64,000 nucleotides of DNA from NCBI RefSeq assembly GCF_905475465.1, contig NC_062236.1, positions 2,428,001 through 2,492,000 on the forward strand, in the 5' to 3' direction. Made by a program: the position numbers and the translations under genes. The notes under the pieces are model-generated. The model was not told where the DNA came from and ran no database searches. It saw nothing but the letters and a program-made list of their open reading frames with translations. Shown piece by piece: positions 46,401 through 61,400 of the stretch. Origin of the DNA: Pieris napi (taxonomy: Eukaryota > Arthropoda > Insecta > Lepidoptera > Pieridae). Each line of letters opens with the position of its first letter. Within the stretch, counting starts at the first letter, position 1.

Positions 46401-49400
46401 ATAATCTCCAAAAATTGCGTTACGTAATACTTGAACGCTTCCTAAGTCCAACATTTATGACACAAAATTAAATAATTTTAGTAAATAAACAACGTAACAT
46501 GTAACACATAGTAATTTTTAAATTTACTTGAGAAATTTAAATGATAAGTTTTAGCACGAAATTACTAGGAAATTGTTAACGAAACCCAGTAAGTGAAATT
46601 CTAAACATATAATTAAAAAATTAAATTCAACTCCCACGTTGGGGAACACTGGTCTAAAGCATGCCTGTTTCCTCACAATGTTTCCTTCATCGTACGAGAG
46701 TTACATATAAACAGACACATTGGTGCACAAACGGGGTTCGATCCTATGACCGCACGTAGTGAACACAAAATTAAACAGATATATCCAAAAATCCACTTTC
46801 AACAAAATATCTTCGTACATGACTATTCCTATGAAAAAGATTACCTGCTAGCTCTCGGATCGTTTAGTATCGAATTCCTCTCAACGTGATCGAACGTGTT
46901 AGTATTAGCAACTTTACTCGACAATGCACCATCCGGTTTGTCCCCTTCCACACTACTGTTGCTACTATTTGATATAGAAGTTGATGTTTTCTCGCTGAAA
47001 TTATTAGTACACAAGTTAAATACAAAATTTTCAAATTACCAAAACCATCCAGAATCTTAAACACAAATGATTTCATCAAACGGACCAGCCGTTTAGGAGT
47101 TTAATTACAAACCCACGCACAAAAGATTTATATATATAAACATATATATTATATATATTAATTTTATATACCTATCTTACTAACTAGTAACCACCATGAA
47201 ACTTCTAGTATATATAAAATATACTTTAAGCAATTTTTTGAAAAAAAAAAATATTATTCATTTGAAATTTTTACTTCCTATATTGGAGGTCAATTTTTTT
47301 ATTTTTTAAAATGTATTTACTAATCAAAAAGAGAAATGAAATATCTATACGAATTGCAAATTGTGATATTTAAGATAATATCCTATTAAAAATCCGATGT
47401 TTAGCGAATACCCAAATATTTCTGAAAAACTCCTCACCTCTTGTCCGAAGAAGACATCATTTTATTCTTAAGTCCACTAAACAGTCCTGTTACCGCGGAT
47501 GTTGGAGTCGGGCTTTTCTTCACCGGAACTGGCGGTTTCTTTACCTGAAAGTATATTTTTTACATAAGAACTCACAAATAAATTAATATTTATACATATT
47601 TACTAAACAGTATTACATTGCATATACCTAATATACTCTATAGGTATATAGTCAAACCTGGGTAAGTGAGAACTGGATTAGTGAGAAAACTCTATAAGTG
47701 AGAGTAATAGCCGGGACCCATCATTTTAAGCTTCCAAAACCTCTTTTAGCGAGAAACAGAAACCTCTGTAAGAGAGAGTCGTTTTTCCCTCATGGACCTC
47801 CGTAAGTGAGACTGCTACTTATCTATACCTCTATAAGCGACAGTCGAGCTTGTACTTTGAATACGCGGCGGTTGTTGATCAAACAATATTCGACAAAATT
47901 TATGAGTTAGAGAAAAACATTCAAAATACAAAAACAGAAACCCAAAGGAAATTAGCGGATTTTTTAAGTGTTGTGCACATTATGCATATAATTTTATCAT
48001 ATTACATATTTACTACATTCGTACCTCTATAAGAGAGAAACGTTACCCATGTACCGGCATTAGCGGGAAACTCGGGTTAGTGAGAAACCTCTAAGGGCGA
48101 GAATGAGATTGGGCTACCTTGAATTCTCGCTCATCCAGGTTTGACTGTATTTAAAAGTAATAAATACCTGTCCATCCGGACCGTCAGTGACAGATTCACT
48201 ATGTGTTATCTTCTCTGAATCGCTTTTGCTTGTGTGCGTGACTGTACTTTGTGTGCTGCTCTCCTTACTGATCGTGTTTTCTTTGTGCATGCTGAAAAAA
48301 ACAAATAAAATGTGAATTGAATCGCAAAATTTCTGCAGTTTCTAAGCTCATAATTTGAAGACGGCTTGACCAATCGAAGAAATTTTTATTTATTTATTAT
48401 TATATACTTATATTATTTTATACATATAGGGTAGCATAACAAAATGTAAATATGGTATGTAGCTACTAAAATTTTATGCTAAATAAAAAAATCATATTAA
48501 GGACTAGTTAGGATGATAGGTATATAAAATTAATATATATATGTTTATACATATATATAAATCTTTTGTGCGTGTGTTTGTCATTAAACTCCTAAACGGC
48601 TGGTTCGCAATGTCAGCTAATAAATGAATCAAAACTTAATAAATATTTCAGGAACGAAACACACACGAGTATGTATAAAGCAGACACATTTCTATGTCTA
48701 ATTCATTGATTATTTGTTTAAGAGATCAGCTTTCTGATAAAGCCAGTCTTTTAAATCGTCGACGATCAAGTCAATTAGAAAAGGAAATTCTCTCTTGAGT
48801 CTGTTAAAAAGGATAAAATATCTCTATGCACTAGAACAACCTTTCAAATTCTACCAAATTTAGAAATCCTCAATCAAATTACCACTAAAATATCTATGTA
48901 TCTCTAATTGTACAACTTACTTTTTTACTTCAATTTCTAGCTGACAGAATAACTATAAAATAATAAATGTAGGGATGGGTTTATTGAAATCATTAACGCA
49001 AATGATGTCATTAAAAGATATGGTGAGTGAATCATTATTACAATAATAATGATACTATGATAATCGTTCGATAAAATATTAAGTCTTAAAGCATATTTAT
49101 TTTATATACTAATGTGTTTTAAATGTTCGTGTGTCCGAGATACCGCACTTGCACTTATACTCACTAAACTAGGTTTATTAACAAAAGGTTTAGTTCTCTT
49201 TAGACGTTTTATTCCTGTTAATTGAACATAAAACTTAATATAGCATATGCAATATGCATACACTAGACCTCTAAAATTAATTTATTTTTTATAAATTAAT
49301 TAATTATATTTAGGGGTGGACTACCCTTAACATCTAGGGGGATGAAAAATAGATGTTGTCCGATTCTCAGACATACCCAATATGCACACAAAATTTCATG

Positions 49401-52400
49401 AGAATCGGTCGAGCCGTTTCGGAGGAGTTTAACCACAAACACCGCGACACGAGAATTTTATATATTAGATTCTATTTAATTTTTTCGAAAAAATACATAC
49501 GTCTGGTCTACAGAAATAACAGGAGAAGATGAGAATCTTAATTTGGATTAAAAATTTCGGTATATATATATATATATAATGGATATAAGAGTTTTGCAAA
49601 AGGGCCGCGGGTCAGGAAAAAATGACAAGCGAAAAGATTGCATTCGTTTGTCATTGATTTCATTCGTCAAAGTCAAATCACCGTTCAGTTTGACAAACAA
49701 GACCTTCACTCTCAGTCACCTAGTAGAAAATACATTAATAGAAATAGACTTCCAAAACAAACAAAAAAATATCAATCTTATTAGCCAACTAGGAATCTCT
49801 CTTACCTTAGCTTAGTTGTGGCGAGTTCTTTGATTGACGATGTTTTCTCCGAGTACTTATTGAGCACTGGGTATATTGAATTGGAGCCCTTCGACGGCGG
49901 CCGGTCTGGCTTCTTCTCTTCGACATCTTGTGCAACTGTTAAAAAAGTTTAGCGTTAACTGAAATCTAGTTCGGAAGCTGTTATATAGCCTTTACATTCC
50001 GAAACTCTGTAATCTGTGATCTTTAATATACTCCAGTATATCTCGGAGTTCGGTGTGCCTCATGGCAAAGATCTCCTCTAACCCTTTTCATTGTTCTCTT
50101 CTCCAGTACGGAAACGTAAACGGAAAACGAAGAAGAGGCCGACAACGACGCAAAAGATGGGAGGACGAACTCATACTAACAGCAGGGTCGGAAGCTGTTA
50201 CTATATATGTACCTATACTGTTACTATTTCCGGAAGGCGCAGGCAGAGAGCATGGATCTCCACTTGCTACGGTCCTGACATACCTCTCTCGCTTCATCTA
50301 CTTTCATAACATCATCTTATTTCACCATGCATGCTTTTAAGTTACGGGGGCTTTCAACCTTTTTTTATATTCTTTTTTCGTGGGGAAATGCGTTACGCAT
50401 ACCCTTCCGCGGCACGGTTGACCTGGTAGCGACGGATTATGAGGGACTCGCTGTGGACTTTCGACCTGTCCCTAGCTGCCGTTACTGTATGTAGTTAATT
50501 AATTGAAGAGTGATTATATTCTTTAAACTAACTGTCCCTTTCTGTCTAAATATATTTATACCGTTTTAATTATATTTGTACTTTACATAAATCGACTTAG
50601 GGTCGATTCGACCAAACTTCAATTTATACACGAGTAACTATACCAAGAATAATCTATTCCATGATTTTAATCTCGAGTAAATCCATAGTCGTTTGTCCAC
50701 GTAATCGATAGTATAATTGTGCTAGGAATAACAATACGCGAATAGCAAGAGAATGGTGAACGAAAATAAAACTCGGAAAATAAATGTTGTTCTACAACGG
50801 GACAGTGTAAGAGCATACATCATGTCAACTCGATTTTGCCGTATTATAGTGTGAAAAAGTAGCTTTTAACAGGTGTCAAACGACAACAAAAAGTTTTTAT
50901 TTCTTGTTTGTTTGAGGCTTTCGTCTAAAAAGGAACTTCTGTTGAGCCCAGTTGAATTTCATTCTAATATTATAGAAAATAAAAAATCTAAAAACAAATA
51001 AATACATAATAAATTGTTTAAACGTTTCATTATACAATGCTAGACTATTAATTTAGTGCGTTGCGTTGACTTGAAATTAAAACACAGAATACATATTTGT
51101 GAAATGACAGAAATCAGCTGATTGGACTGACTGACGCCATTAAATTATTCTAGGAATAGCTGTTATTCCGAGCGAAACGGCGGTATAGTAGCAATTCCCG
51201 AATAAGCCCACTATTCCTAGAATTTGTAGTTGGTAAAACGTAAAATTGATTTACTCTCGATTAACTGACGATTTATTCTAAGATTAAGATTTACTCTTGT
51301 TTGGTCGAATCGACCCTTAGTGTAATCGTTTCTTCGGGTTACGTTTTAATTTGTTGTAACTATTAGATTTTTACAACGATTACGGAAAATATATTAGTAG
51401 TAATTAGTAAATATTATTCATTAAGGGTAGACAGTTTTTGTAGTTAGGGTTTAAATTTTGGATGAGCATAATTAATGAAGGCCGCCAAATTGCCACGCAA
51501 TATTTTTATAACCTAATTACACGAAACCCATTCATACACACTAGTTGTTGGCAATAAACAAAGGTCGAAATACCTTTTAGTAAAAATAATAATCTAGTTA
51601 CTTAATATATACCATTACTTTTTTATATAATAGGTGGGCAAACGAGTCTACAAACATCATATAACATGCAGCTACTACCGCAGCGCATGGACATCGAATT
51701 TACGCCCGAACCCAATAACCTATCTCAATCCATAATCCATCTGAGATAGTAATCTTAATCCAAATGTTGTAACAAGTGTGCCAATAACCAATCGACGGAT
51801 TGTAATAGCCATCTGTCGATACAAGCTATCCATGGGAGGTCGGATCCGTGTCTGTGGATAGACCTTTGTATGAAAATGACCGTTGACGAAACCTCGATTT
51901 CAACAGAACACAACAAAGAGCATTTTATCCGTCGCCTAAAATGGATTGTCTTCGTAGGGTTTGGTTATTGGGATGCTGATAGGAGATCGATCGACTGTCA
52001 CGGTCTGATCTGAGATGGTTTTCAATCTGAGATTGTGGATCGATTATTGTGTTCGGGCGTTAGAGTCCCTTTATGGGACTTGGCCTCACATTTCTGCATA
52101 GTATGTTTCATCATATCTTTAGCGAGGCTACTCGTATGCCTGATACATGTCAAATGTTGACGCCTAAGACGTGCCGAATGCCTCACAATTATTGCTACTA
52201 TAAAGAATACCAATCAAACACACAAGTTCTAACGGTTAATACTAGATTAATAGTTAGAGGTAGGATGACTAAGAACTAAATGAATGCATGATATCAGCCT
52301 GTCAAATTTGCCTAGCTGTGCTCCTTTAGCCATTCCCCATCAATGAACCATCCAAAAACAAAAACGAATCTACTAAATCTCGTTATAATGTTTTTTATAA

Positions 52401-55400
52401 AAGCTTGCCAACGCTCGGCACACTGATACGTCGGTACAAGAAAAATTAGATAAAATTTTGAATGTGAAAAGCACTTAAGGGCAAACATATCATGCAAGAG
52501 ATAATAAAAAGGAGTTGAACAAAATAATTATTATATAAAAACTAAACGAAAATCCATTTTAAAGTGTGAGAGGAGCAAGTATGGACATCCAGCTCGTTTA
52601 ACAGAATGCTCAATCTGGACATCGGTGAGTTTTTAAAACCAATATTAATGTTATAAAATAGTTTGTAAAAATTCCGTGAAATCTTTCACGTGAATCGCTA
52701 AGCCGTTCGAAATGGCATAATCGAAAATAACCTTGGCTTGTATATTTTCCTTCTCCTAAGCAGGCAACAAATAATATAATAAAATGTTTTAAATAAAAAC
52801 CAATGTATCGAAGCTGCTTACAAAATTAATGAATTATTAATGTTATTATCAATTAGTTGGAGCTGATAAGACGCATCTTAAACAGTGAACGGGGCACGAC
52901 CCATAATATGTAAATTAATTCCATGATTGCATAACTTTGTAACATTTTATTTGGAAGGTCTTTTAAGTGGCCTTTGCGAAACTCTAACACCACAATATCC
53001 TCGAGCCAATTATAGCATTTCTAATTATTATTTAAAAAAATATGAGCAATGTTGGCCTAGTGGATTCAGCGTGCGATCCCTTAGATCGTAGGTTCGATCC
53101 CCGGGCTGTGCACCAATGGACTTTCATTCTATATGCGCATTAAACATTCGCTTGAACGGTGAAGAAAAACATCGTGAGGAAACCGGCATACCTAGACTCA
53201 AAAAGTCGACGGGGTGCGTCAGGCCTATTAGATTAGCAAATGATAATTAAACAGATGATACAGAAGTCTGAGGCTCAGACCTAAAAATGTTATAGCGCCA
53301 CTGATTTATTTTAAAAAATACACGATTTAACTATCGTTTGATTATTGTGTGTCAATGACGCTGTGTGGTTCCTAAAAATAAGTCACACAGTCTTCACAAA
53401 TTTATGTTAAATACATAAATGTGCTTATATAATTAAACGCAAATGTATTACTTATTAACCAAACTCAATCAAAGGCAATAGCAATGAAAGAAAACGCCAC
53501 CTCATAAAAGTATTAATATAAACAAAAATTTGCAAAGCAATTAATCTGTATCGGAATTTAGATTTTAAGTCGCAGTTTCTAAAATATAAACTTTAACAAC
53601 GATAGCGCACGATTACAATAAAAATAGATAACCGGATCCGTGTTTTGATTCGGTGCTAATAATATAAACAAACGATTGTTTTATTACTTCATAATTTAGT
53701 AAAATTTTCCAAAGACTAAAAAATTTTCATTGAATTATCTGTAGACGCAAAAAAAATTGTATTAAGAACAACATATATTTAATATTATATTCTATTCAAA
53801 TCTCTATTGTATCAGTAAATTATATTAATAAGAGATAAACAATTGAAACTAACATATAACATAAAACAATCAATGCGATTTTAGCCCTAAATTCCCTTAG
53901 CTAAAGCGCAGAATCCAACACGAAGAACAACAAAACACAACTCACTGGCAATGCCCATATTGAGACCACTACACAACACAAACGTGCTCACTACTCGAGT
54001 GTCCGTCACGATGAGGTAATGCAATCACGACAGCCGTAACCTTCACAACAAATGTCAATAGTGGGCGATAAGTAAACATTCACTTAGAATCGGGACTTTG
54101 ACCCAAAACTCAGGACTTTAGTGAGATTTTCTTGATTTCGGTGGCTTCAACAAAGTCACATGCGAGAGAATACTACTGGTAACGTTATGTATACAGTGAT
54201 ACCTAAGTGAGATTACAGAAGTTGCGAGAGACTACTGTACTACTTATAATTAGTAGTACCTATTCGCTTTAATCGAGGACTATATTCTATTAATCGCTTA
54301 AAAATGATTAAATTAAAAATCGCCTCTTTGGTCTCTCATATCAGAAGGGTTCAATGGAGTTCAATCGGCCGAAATGAGATTTTGTAATATTGTTTTATAA
54401 AAGGGTTTGTTCTTTAAAAAAACTAAGTTGAATCTAGCACGATTCGCAATTTTTTGACTAGTAATCTTATACTGATTAACTACGTAACATTTTAAGTTTC
54501 GACTTTTCCGATCTTTCAACGACATCACGAATATAACATTTGCAAATGCCATCCCACCCAGAACCCAAATTTTTATATAGAAACTCTTTTAATGTGTTCT
54601 AGGAACAAAGCGAAAGCCTTACGTTTAAGGCTTAAGCCACGTGACTGTAATTTCCCCCGAGTATATCATTATTATACATTATTTGCATTTGTTATTTCAC
54701 CAACCATATGCGGTTTGCGATCTACAATAATAATAAAATTTAGTTTTTCTCATTATATACTTTCATGGATTTTCAGACGCCATTTTAATGCTGAAAGATG
54801 ATATTTGTTCGTCGCTTCGATGTTCTTTTGTTTCAGACCTGTTAAATTTCAAACTTTTTATAATCTATATATATAAAAATGAAACCCGTTTTCCGTTGTC
54901 ACGACATAACATGAAAACGGCTTGACCGATTTGTCTGATTCTTTTTTTATAATATTCCTTGAAGTATGAGGATGGTTCTTACGGAGAGAAAATTTTTAAA
55001 AAATTGAGTGAAAAAGTCTAAAAACAACACTTTTCTATATTCCCATACAAAATATATTCGTAATAATATTTAAAGGCAATTTGAACTTTAATACCATTTC
55101 ATAAAGTTCAAGTGTTAGTGGAGGGGTTCCGGGAAGGTAAATTTTTATTTTTTGACATAATGTATTTGTTGTATTATCAACTTTCTTTTTTATATCTTAC
55201 TATCTAGACCGGTGTCCCGAATAGCAGAATAAGTATTTAAAAAAATAAAGAATCGACTGTTAGGCGGTACGATGTTCGCCTGGCCAGCTAGTAGTCTATA
55301 AATTAGTATGTAAAATCGATAATATTTACTTCTAAGCGATATCTCAAGATATAATAATTTACACAAGGCTCTGCGTTTATCGGCTTGTTTAACAAAACAA

Positions 55401-58400
55401 ATGTTATACGAACACGCGTAAAGTACACAATTACTGTAAGGAAACTGTTCAGTAATTACGAGCTATTTGTCATCATTAAACGTAAATGAAAACTAAAGAA
55501 TAAATAACTTTTATATTACTATATTTGTCGTGAAATAATGTACTAATTCCTATAAACATTTCAAATTTAAATAGCCAGGGATATTGTTGGTTTATGAATA
55601 AGGCCGTATCCTAGCACAAAGTGACAAGAGTTTGGCATGGAACACGTAGACGTACGAAGTTTATTTTCTAACACCTCCAACGAATTGATTTAACATACAT
55701 TATTTTACACAAATAATTTTACATATGTCGCTCAAGTATTCCATGTCGAAACGATTTCATTTTGAATTGCATGTCCGTTTGGTTGCAAACGCAGCCCGTC
55801 TAAAATTTCCGTACAAAAATATTTCTAATGCTTTTCGATTTTACATAATACATGCTATAGCAACTGTCTAATTTCCTAATAAGTACGTTATCATTTCAAC
55901 TATTACTAAAGGTCTATTTTCTATCATGACGTCACCCCACAAACCATCCGTTAAGTGACGTAAAAACCTATTGATTCGAAACGATACTGTTTTCATTTTA
56001 GAAATCAATCGTCGTTTTCCGTTTCACTATTTCTAAGTCAATGGCGAGTGGTCTGTACATTTAAATTTTGTCAGGAAGATTTAAAAATAGTTTTTTTTTT
56101 ATTTCAACGTATAACAAGAATAAATAAAAGTATAATAGGCACCGAAATATGCCTGTTGTTTCCATATACACAGTTTTTATTTTTCACTAATAAAAAATGT
56201 CCCAGAAAACCACTTTACATCGTTTTAATCGTAATCATGGTACAGAATAGACATAATACTCGTTACGCAGAAAATTCACACGAAATGGGTTTTTAAAAAC
56301 AAATCTGTCCTTACAGTTTCATATAACAAATGGCCCATTCAATGGGTGCACTGTACTGATATTTGTATTATTTTCAAATGCTTTATGTATATTTTTGTAT
56401 TTCACAATATGCATGGTATGTTTTGTGTAACGCATATATATATATATAGATTAAAATTCACAAATATAAAAGAGATTTGGGATTTCAACTATGTTTTTTG
56501 CTTGATTACAACTTTCAGATTACCGTATAATCTTACTTATCGTAATTGATTATATTATCTTGTTTTTAGTAAACTTCCGCTTCTTCATAAGCAAATTCTT
56601 AAAAAGACCGGCAGGGCTTCTTGTCCCTTTGCATTCTTTTATTTGATTAAATATTATATTTAATATACAGAGAAAAAATGGCAGAAGATCAGACGGTGAC
56701 GGTATTACTCTCACACGGTCTCCTGACGTTTTCTCCCTTTTATTTCAGTCAAATTGTGTTATAACGACATCGAAGGGACTACTTATAGTTGGTCGTAAAA
56801 ACCGATAGTCGAAAAACCGATGACGTTGTAAATAAAAACTTAATACACTAGAATTCAGCCGGGACATATGATTTTGGTCAATATAAACGGTATGTTGTTC
56901 TAAACGATGTCGTCGTAAACGGTTTTGACTGTTTTTTAATTAAAAAATAAAATTAGTGGCGCTACAACCTGTTTAGGTCTGGGCCTCAGATTTCTGCATC
57001 TGTTTCATGGTCTTTTATAAATCTAACAGCCAATTAGGTGATCAGCCTCCAGTGCCTGACACACGCCGTCGACTTTTTGGGTCTAAGACATGTCGCTTTC
57101 CTCACGATGTTTTCCTTCACCGTTCGAGCGAATGTTAAATGCGCACGTGGAAAGAAAGTCCATTGGTGCACAGCCGGGGATTGAACCTACGACCTCAGGG
57201 ATGAGAGTCGCACGCTGAAGCCACTAAGGCCAACACTGCTCCCGTGTTTTAATTAAAAATACAAAAAATCCTAATAGTTCAATAAAACATGCTTAAGGTT
57301 ACTCACCAGCAGGCAATAGTTGCACAAAGTTATCAGGGAACAGTCCGACGCGGCCATTAACTTCGCCACGCCACCAACCGCGATCCGGCGCGTCCTTAGA
57401 CACGATCGTAACGATATCACCATCCGCTAACGTCAACTCGTCTTCATTCACGGCAGTGTATGGAAATAGCACTCGGCATTGTTCTTTTACTGTATAAAAA
57501 AATAATAGTTCATTGGCGTTAGAACCTATGGGATTGTATCTGTATACATAAGTGATCAGCCTATCAGATGCAGGTTTAAGGCAATTCCTAAATATTACGC
57601 AGATAGAAAAATCCAATCATGGTGTGAAGAGAGCAAAATAATAATTATATTTCTTACCCTAAGAAATAAGAAATAAATGATGTAAACACATGGTTTTAAT
57701 CAACAATGTTACAAAAAGTTCTATGTTTAAACCCGAAAGACAGAAATTTATTCGAAAATTATCGTCAAATGCAAACCGTAGGTCAATTATTAAGTTCAAT
57801 TAATTTCTTTTCGCTACGTACCTACATATAGTTCAGTCAACTGAAAAGCGTTTATTCCATTTGGTGGATGATTTTAGGAACGTAGATAATTTTTAATTTT
57901 CCAACACTAATATCGTTTAAAACGTAGATAAAAATTACCAACCATAAATATATTTTTTAAGCTTTTTTATGTTCCTATGGATTTATTGAAGGCAGCGCTA
58001 AATCTGTTTAGACCTGGCAACCCTAACCATTTTCTTTTTTAATCCTTACATCATTTCCTTTAGAAAGACGTAAAATTAATCAAAAACATTTACATAGTTG
58101 CAATCTATATCAGCAAATTAATTATACAACAATTAAATACAAGTAATTGTAGCTAACTATTTATAGGCAACCTATCGTTAATCCATTGCATACTCCCTCA
58201 ACATTCATTTAAAATTAATTTCATCAATACAGATAACTGAAGACTACAAATAAGAGCAGTGGGATCGTTTAATACGATCTAATCGAGACGTAGCGCTAAG
58301 AACAAACTCCCGTAGGTCAAATGCAATACGTTATTATTTCACCTGGTGATAGGTGATGTTAATACGAATAATACATATAATAATATATATATTTAAATAA

Positions 58401-61400
58401 TAAATGAGTGATAATAATAGATATCGCAATCATAGACACTGGCTAACAAGAGTAGCCTGATAAGTACAATGTTATAATTTATCTGGAATTATCAAACCCA
58501 TAGACTCTAGCAATAACTCACTCATAAATGACTCTATTATTCGGCCTCCATATTTTTACCGAGAACTCACTAATTTAAAGTAATAAATTTTATGGTTCAT
58601 GAATAGATAGACGATTGTTCATAAGTTCTTTAAAAACTCTCTTGATAATATTAAAACTTTATTGTTAGTGATCGGTAATCATATAAGTTATTTAAGTACA
58701 AATGTAAGACATACTTTTTATTCAAAAAAAAGTCTTTAAAGACAATTGAAGGGCCCTCAGTGGTAGCTATGCCCTAATAGAATGAAACATGGAAAATGAT
58801 TGAACTTACCAGGTTTGGGCGGTAGGGCGGGCGCGGGTTCGACGGGGGCAGGTTGTTGGGCAGCGTTGTGAGGGTCGAGCATTACCACAAAGTTAGAAGG
58901 GAATACCCCTACGCGACCCGCACGACGACCCTGCCACCACCCTTCTTCTACCTATACACAAACGACCACTAAATATTTAATACTTATAGATAATAATTTT
59001 ATTCTGTGCTAGATTAAAACGTATTACACAAATTATTTTAATATTTGGTTTCTTGAACACACTGGCATGGGGCTAACTTAATGTTAAGAGAATTAACTTA
59101 CAGTATGATATGAACTTCCGGAATGAAAACTTTTTAGGTTTTTCTGTGAATTCTTTTCTAGGTATATAAACCTCTGAGTTCAAGTCATAAGTTTTATTTT
59201 ATTTTTTTAATTGGGGTTGATCGTAGAGGGGTGACAATTAAGGGTTGTTTGTATTTTTATATGTTGTATCATGTAAAAATAAAAAATAAAATTTTGAGGT
59301 GGACACCCCTTATCACTTAGGGGTTTGAAAGATAGATAGTAGCCGATTCTTAGACTTACTGAATATGCATGAAAAAAATCATAAGAATCGGTCGAGCCGT
59401 TTCGGAGGAGTATGGGAACGAACAGTGTGACACGAGAAATTTATATATAAGAGAGATTAATACTATTCTAAAACAATAAATAGTATGAGAAGTGTGAATT
59501 GGCCATGGTATATACCAATAGCTAGTTAAACTTCGTCGAAGTTTGGTAGGAAGTTTCTAAAATTGTATAATGTTACAAAACCCCTTATACTCAGAATATA
59601 AAAAAAACATCACCCTAGACAAAGTAGTCTATGATAAAACAAAGACGACATTTGTATAGAAATATGAGGTCACATTCGTGAGTTAATGTTATCCATAATT
59701 TTATATTGCGATAGCGGTTCACGCCTGTCGCAAAACACTAGTCCAACATCAACTTGTACTATCCGTAAATTCTATACATACCTCTCCAAGTACTTCAAGC
59801 ACGTCACCAACACAAAGCGGTAACTCGTCAGGGTTGGCAGGCAAATAGCTGAATACAGCACGGCACCGCCCTTGTACCGTGTTAGCCCTGAAAAGATGAG
59901 CCTTTATAGAAAAATGAACCTTATTACAACATTCTTATATTCATATGACTTGTCTCCCATACATAGAATAGGGGCAAATCGACAAAAAATTCTTAAAAAT
60001 TACAGTAGTTTTTGGTTAGTGCAGATTTGATGTACATACATATTATATCTAATATAAATAAATTGGAAATTAATTTTTCATAGTTTTACTCTTTCAACAA
60101 ATTGATCTCCGACCAATTTCTTATTTTACAATATTTCTAGAGTTAATATTTCCTCAGAGATAATACTAATAACTCTTATTAAACTTATGTTGTTTAAAAA
60201 TGTATGTAAAAAGTGCAGTGTTAACTAAACGGGTAATCCCAGAGTTTATCTAAATTAATAATTTCGTCATTTTGTTATCATTTTCCGTCACGTATTCAAA
60301 CCACGAAATCCGTTGTATTTTTTTCACCACGCACTATAGACAAAAATCGACATGCTTCAATCCTACTTGTCTATAAACAAAAACAGTTGCAGACTTGGTG
60401 AGGCTAGTAGTTTATCGAAAATGATGACTATTGAGTAGGTACACTTCTTTAATTAAATTTTAAATATGATTGTAAATAACGCACATACCACAAAATTATT
60501 CACTTTCATTAATTTATAAATTTAAAACGCAACACACACACCTTTTTATAAAACTGTTACCAATTTTCGTAAAAAAGAAAAACACACTGAAGTCTGGTAA
60601 AACATTGACGGGAGTTATCAGTCGTTATCATTAGTGATTACTGATTAGATAGCACAGTGATTAAAAGGCAATGATTAAGAAATTGTCATTATAAAAGAAA
60701 TTGTTAACTTAATTAATCCTCATTTGTAATTAACATTGCTTGTTAGTTTTTAATTATTACAAACTCATATAATCTGGGATAATGGTAATGGTGTAAGAGG
60801 CATTTTTGTCCTGTTCCGTGGTAGATTATCATTCCTAGGTTAGGATTTTATATTACTACAAAAATGACTAACATGCTTAAGTGGAAATTATTCTGCATAA
60901 CATCCATTCAATAGAGGTATCATCTTTTTCAATTAATATTGGTACAGATATAGTTTTGTAAAACAGAGGACATTTACTAAGAAATGTGTGCAATGTCTCT
61001 GTTAATAAGCGTTAGTTGGTCTTCATCAAATTGTATGCACTGAATACAAAATTGTTTTTACACCAAGATTTAGATAGTTATATCAATTAACATGATCTTT
61101 GGATACCAATTTAAATGAATCTTCTTTATATGTATAAATATTACTAACCACAATTTGAAATGAAGAGTTATCTAAATAATGTAATAAATTAATTATAAAC
61201 ATAGAATATGTATCACTATTCAGATTAATTAAAACTTAATAGATACAAATTTTCTAGAAGTCAACGAATTTTATAGAAGTACAGCTAAACACTTTTTTAA
61301 TAAAAAAAAGCTTTTTAATCATTTGCTAGTTAATCACTATTTAATTGCTAGGAGCAAAGAATCGATATAGGCATTTACTATGTTTGATAAATCATAAAGT

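Noticed and set aside
50053..50340. overlapping frames of 60-95 codons on both strands
   Set aside because: They are frames of a LINE C-terminal scrap; only the RGRQRRKRW frame is meaningful.
53049..53101. tRNA-like sequence with good A and B boxes
   Set aside because: It continues into the S1 SINE body and does not fold as a complete tRNA by eye; not a tRNA gene.
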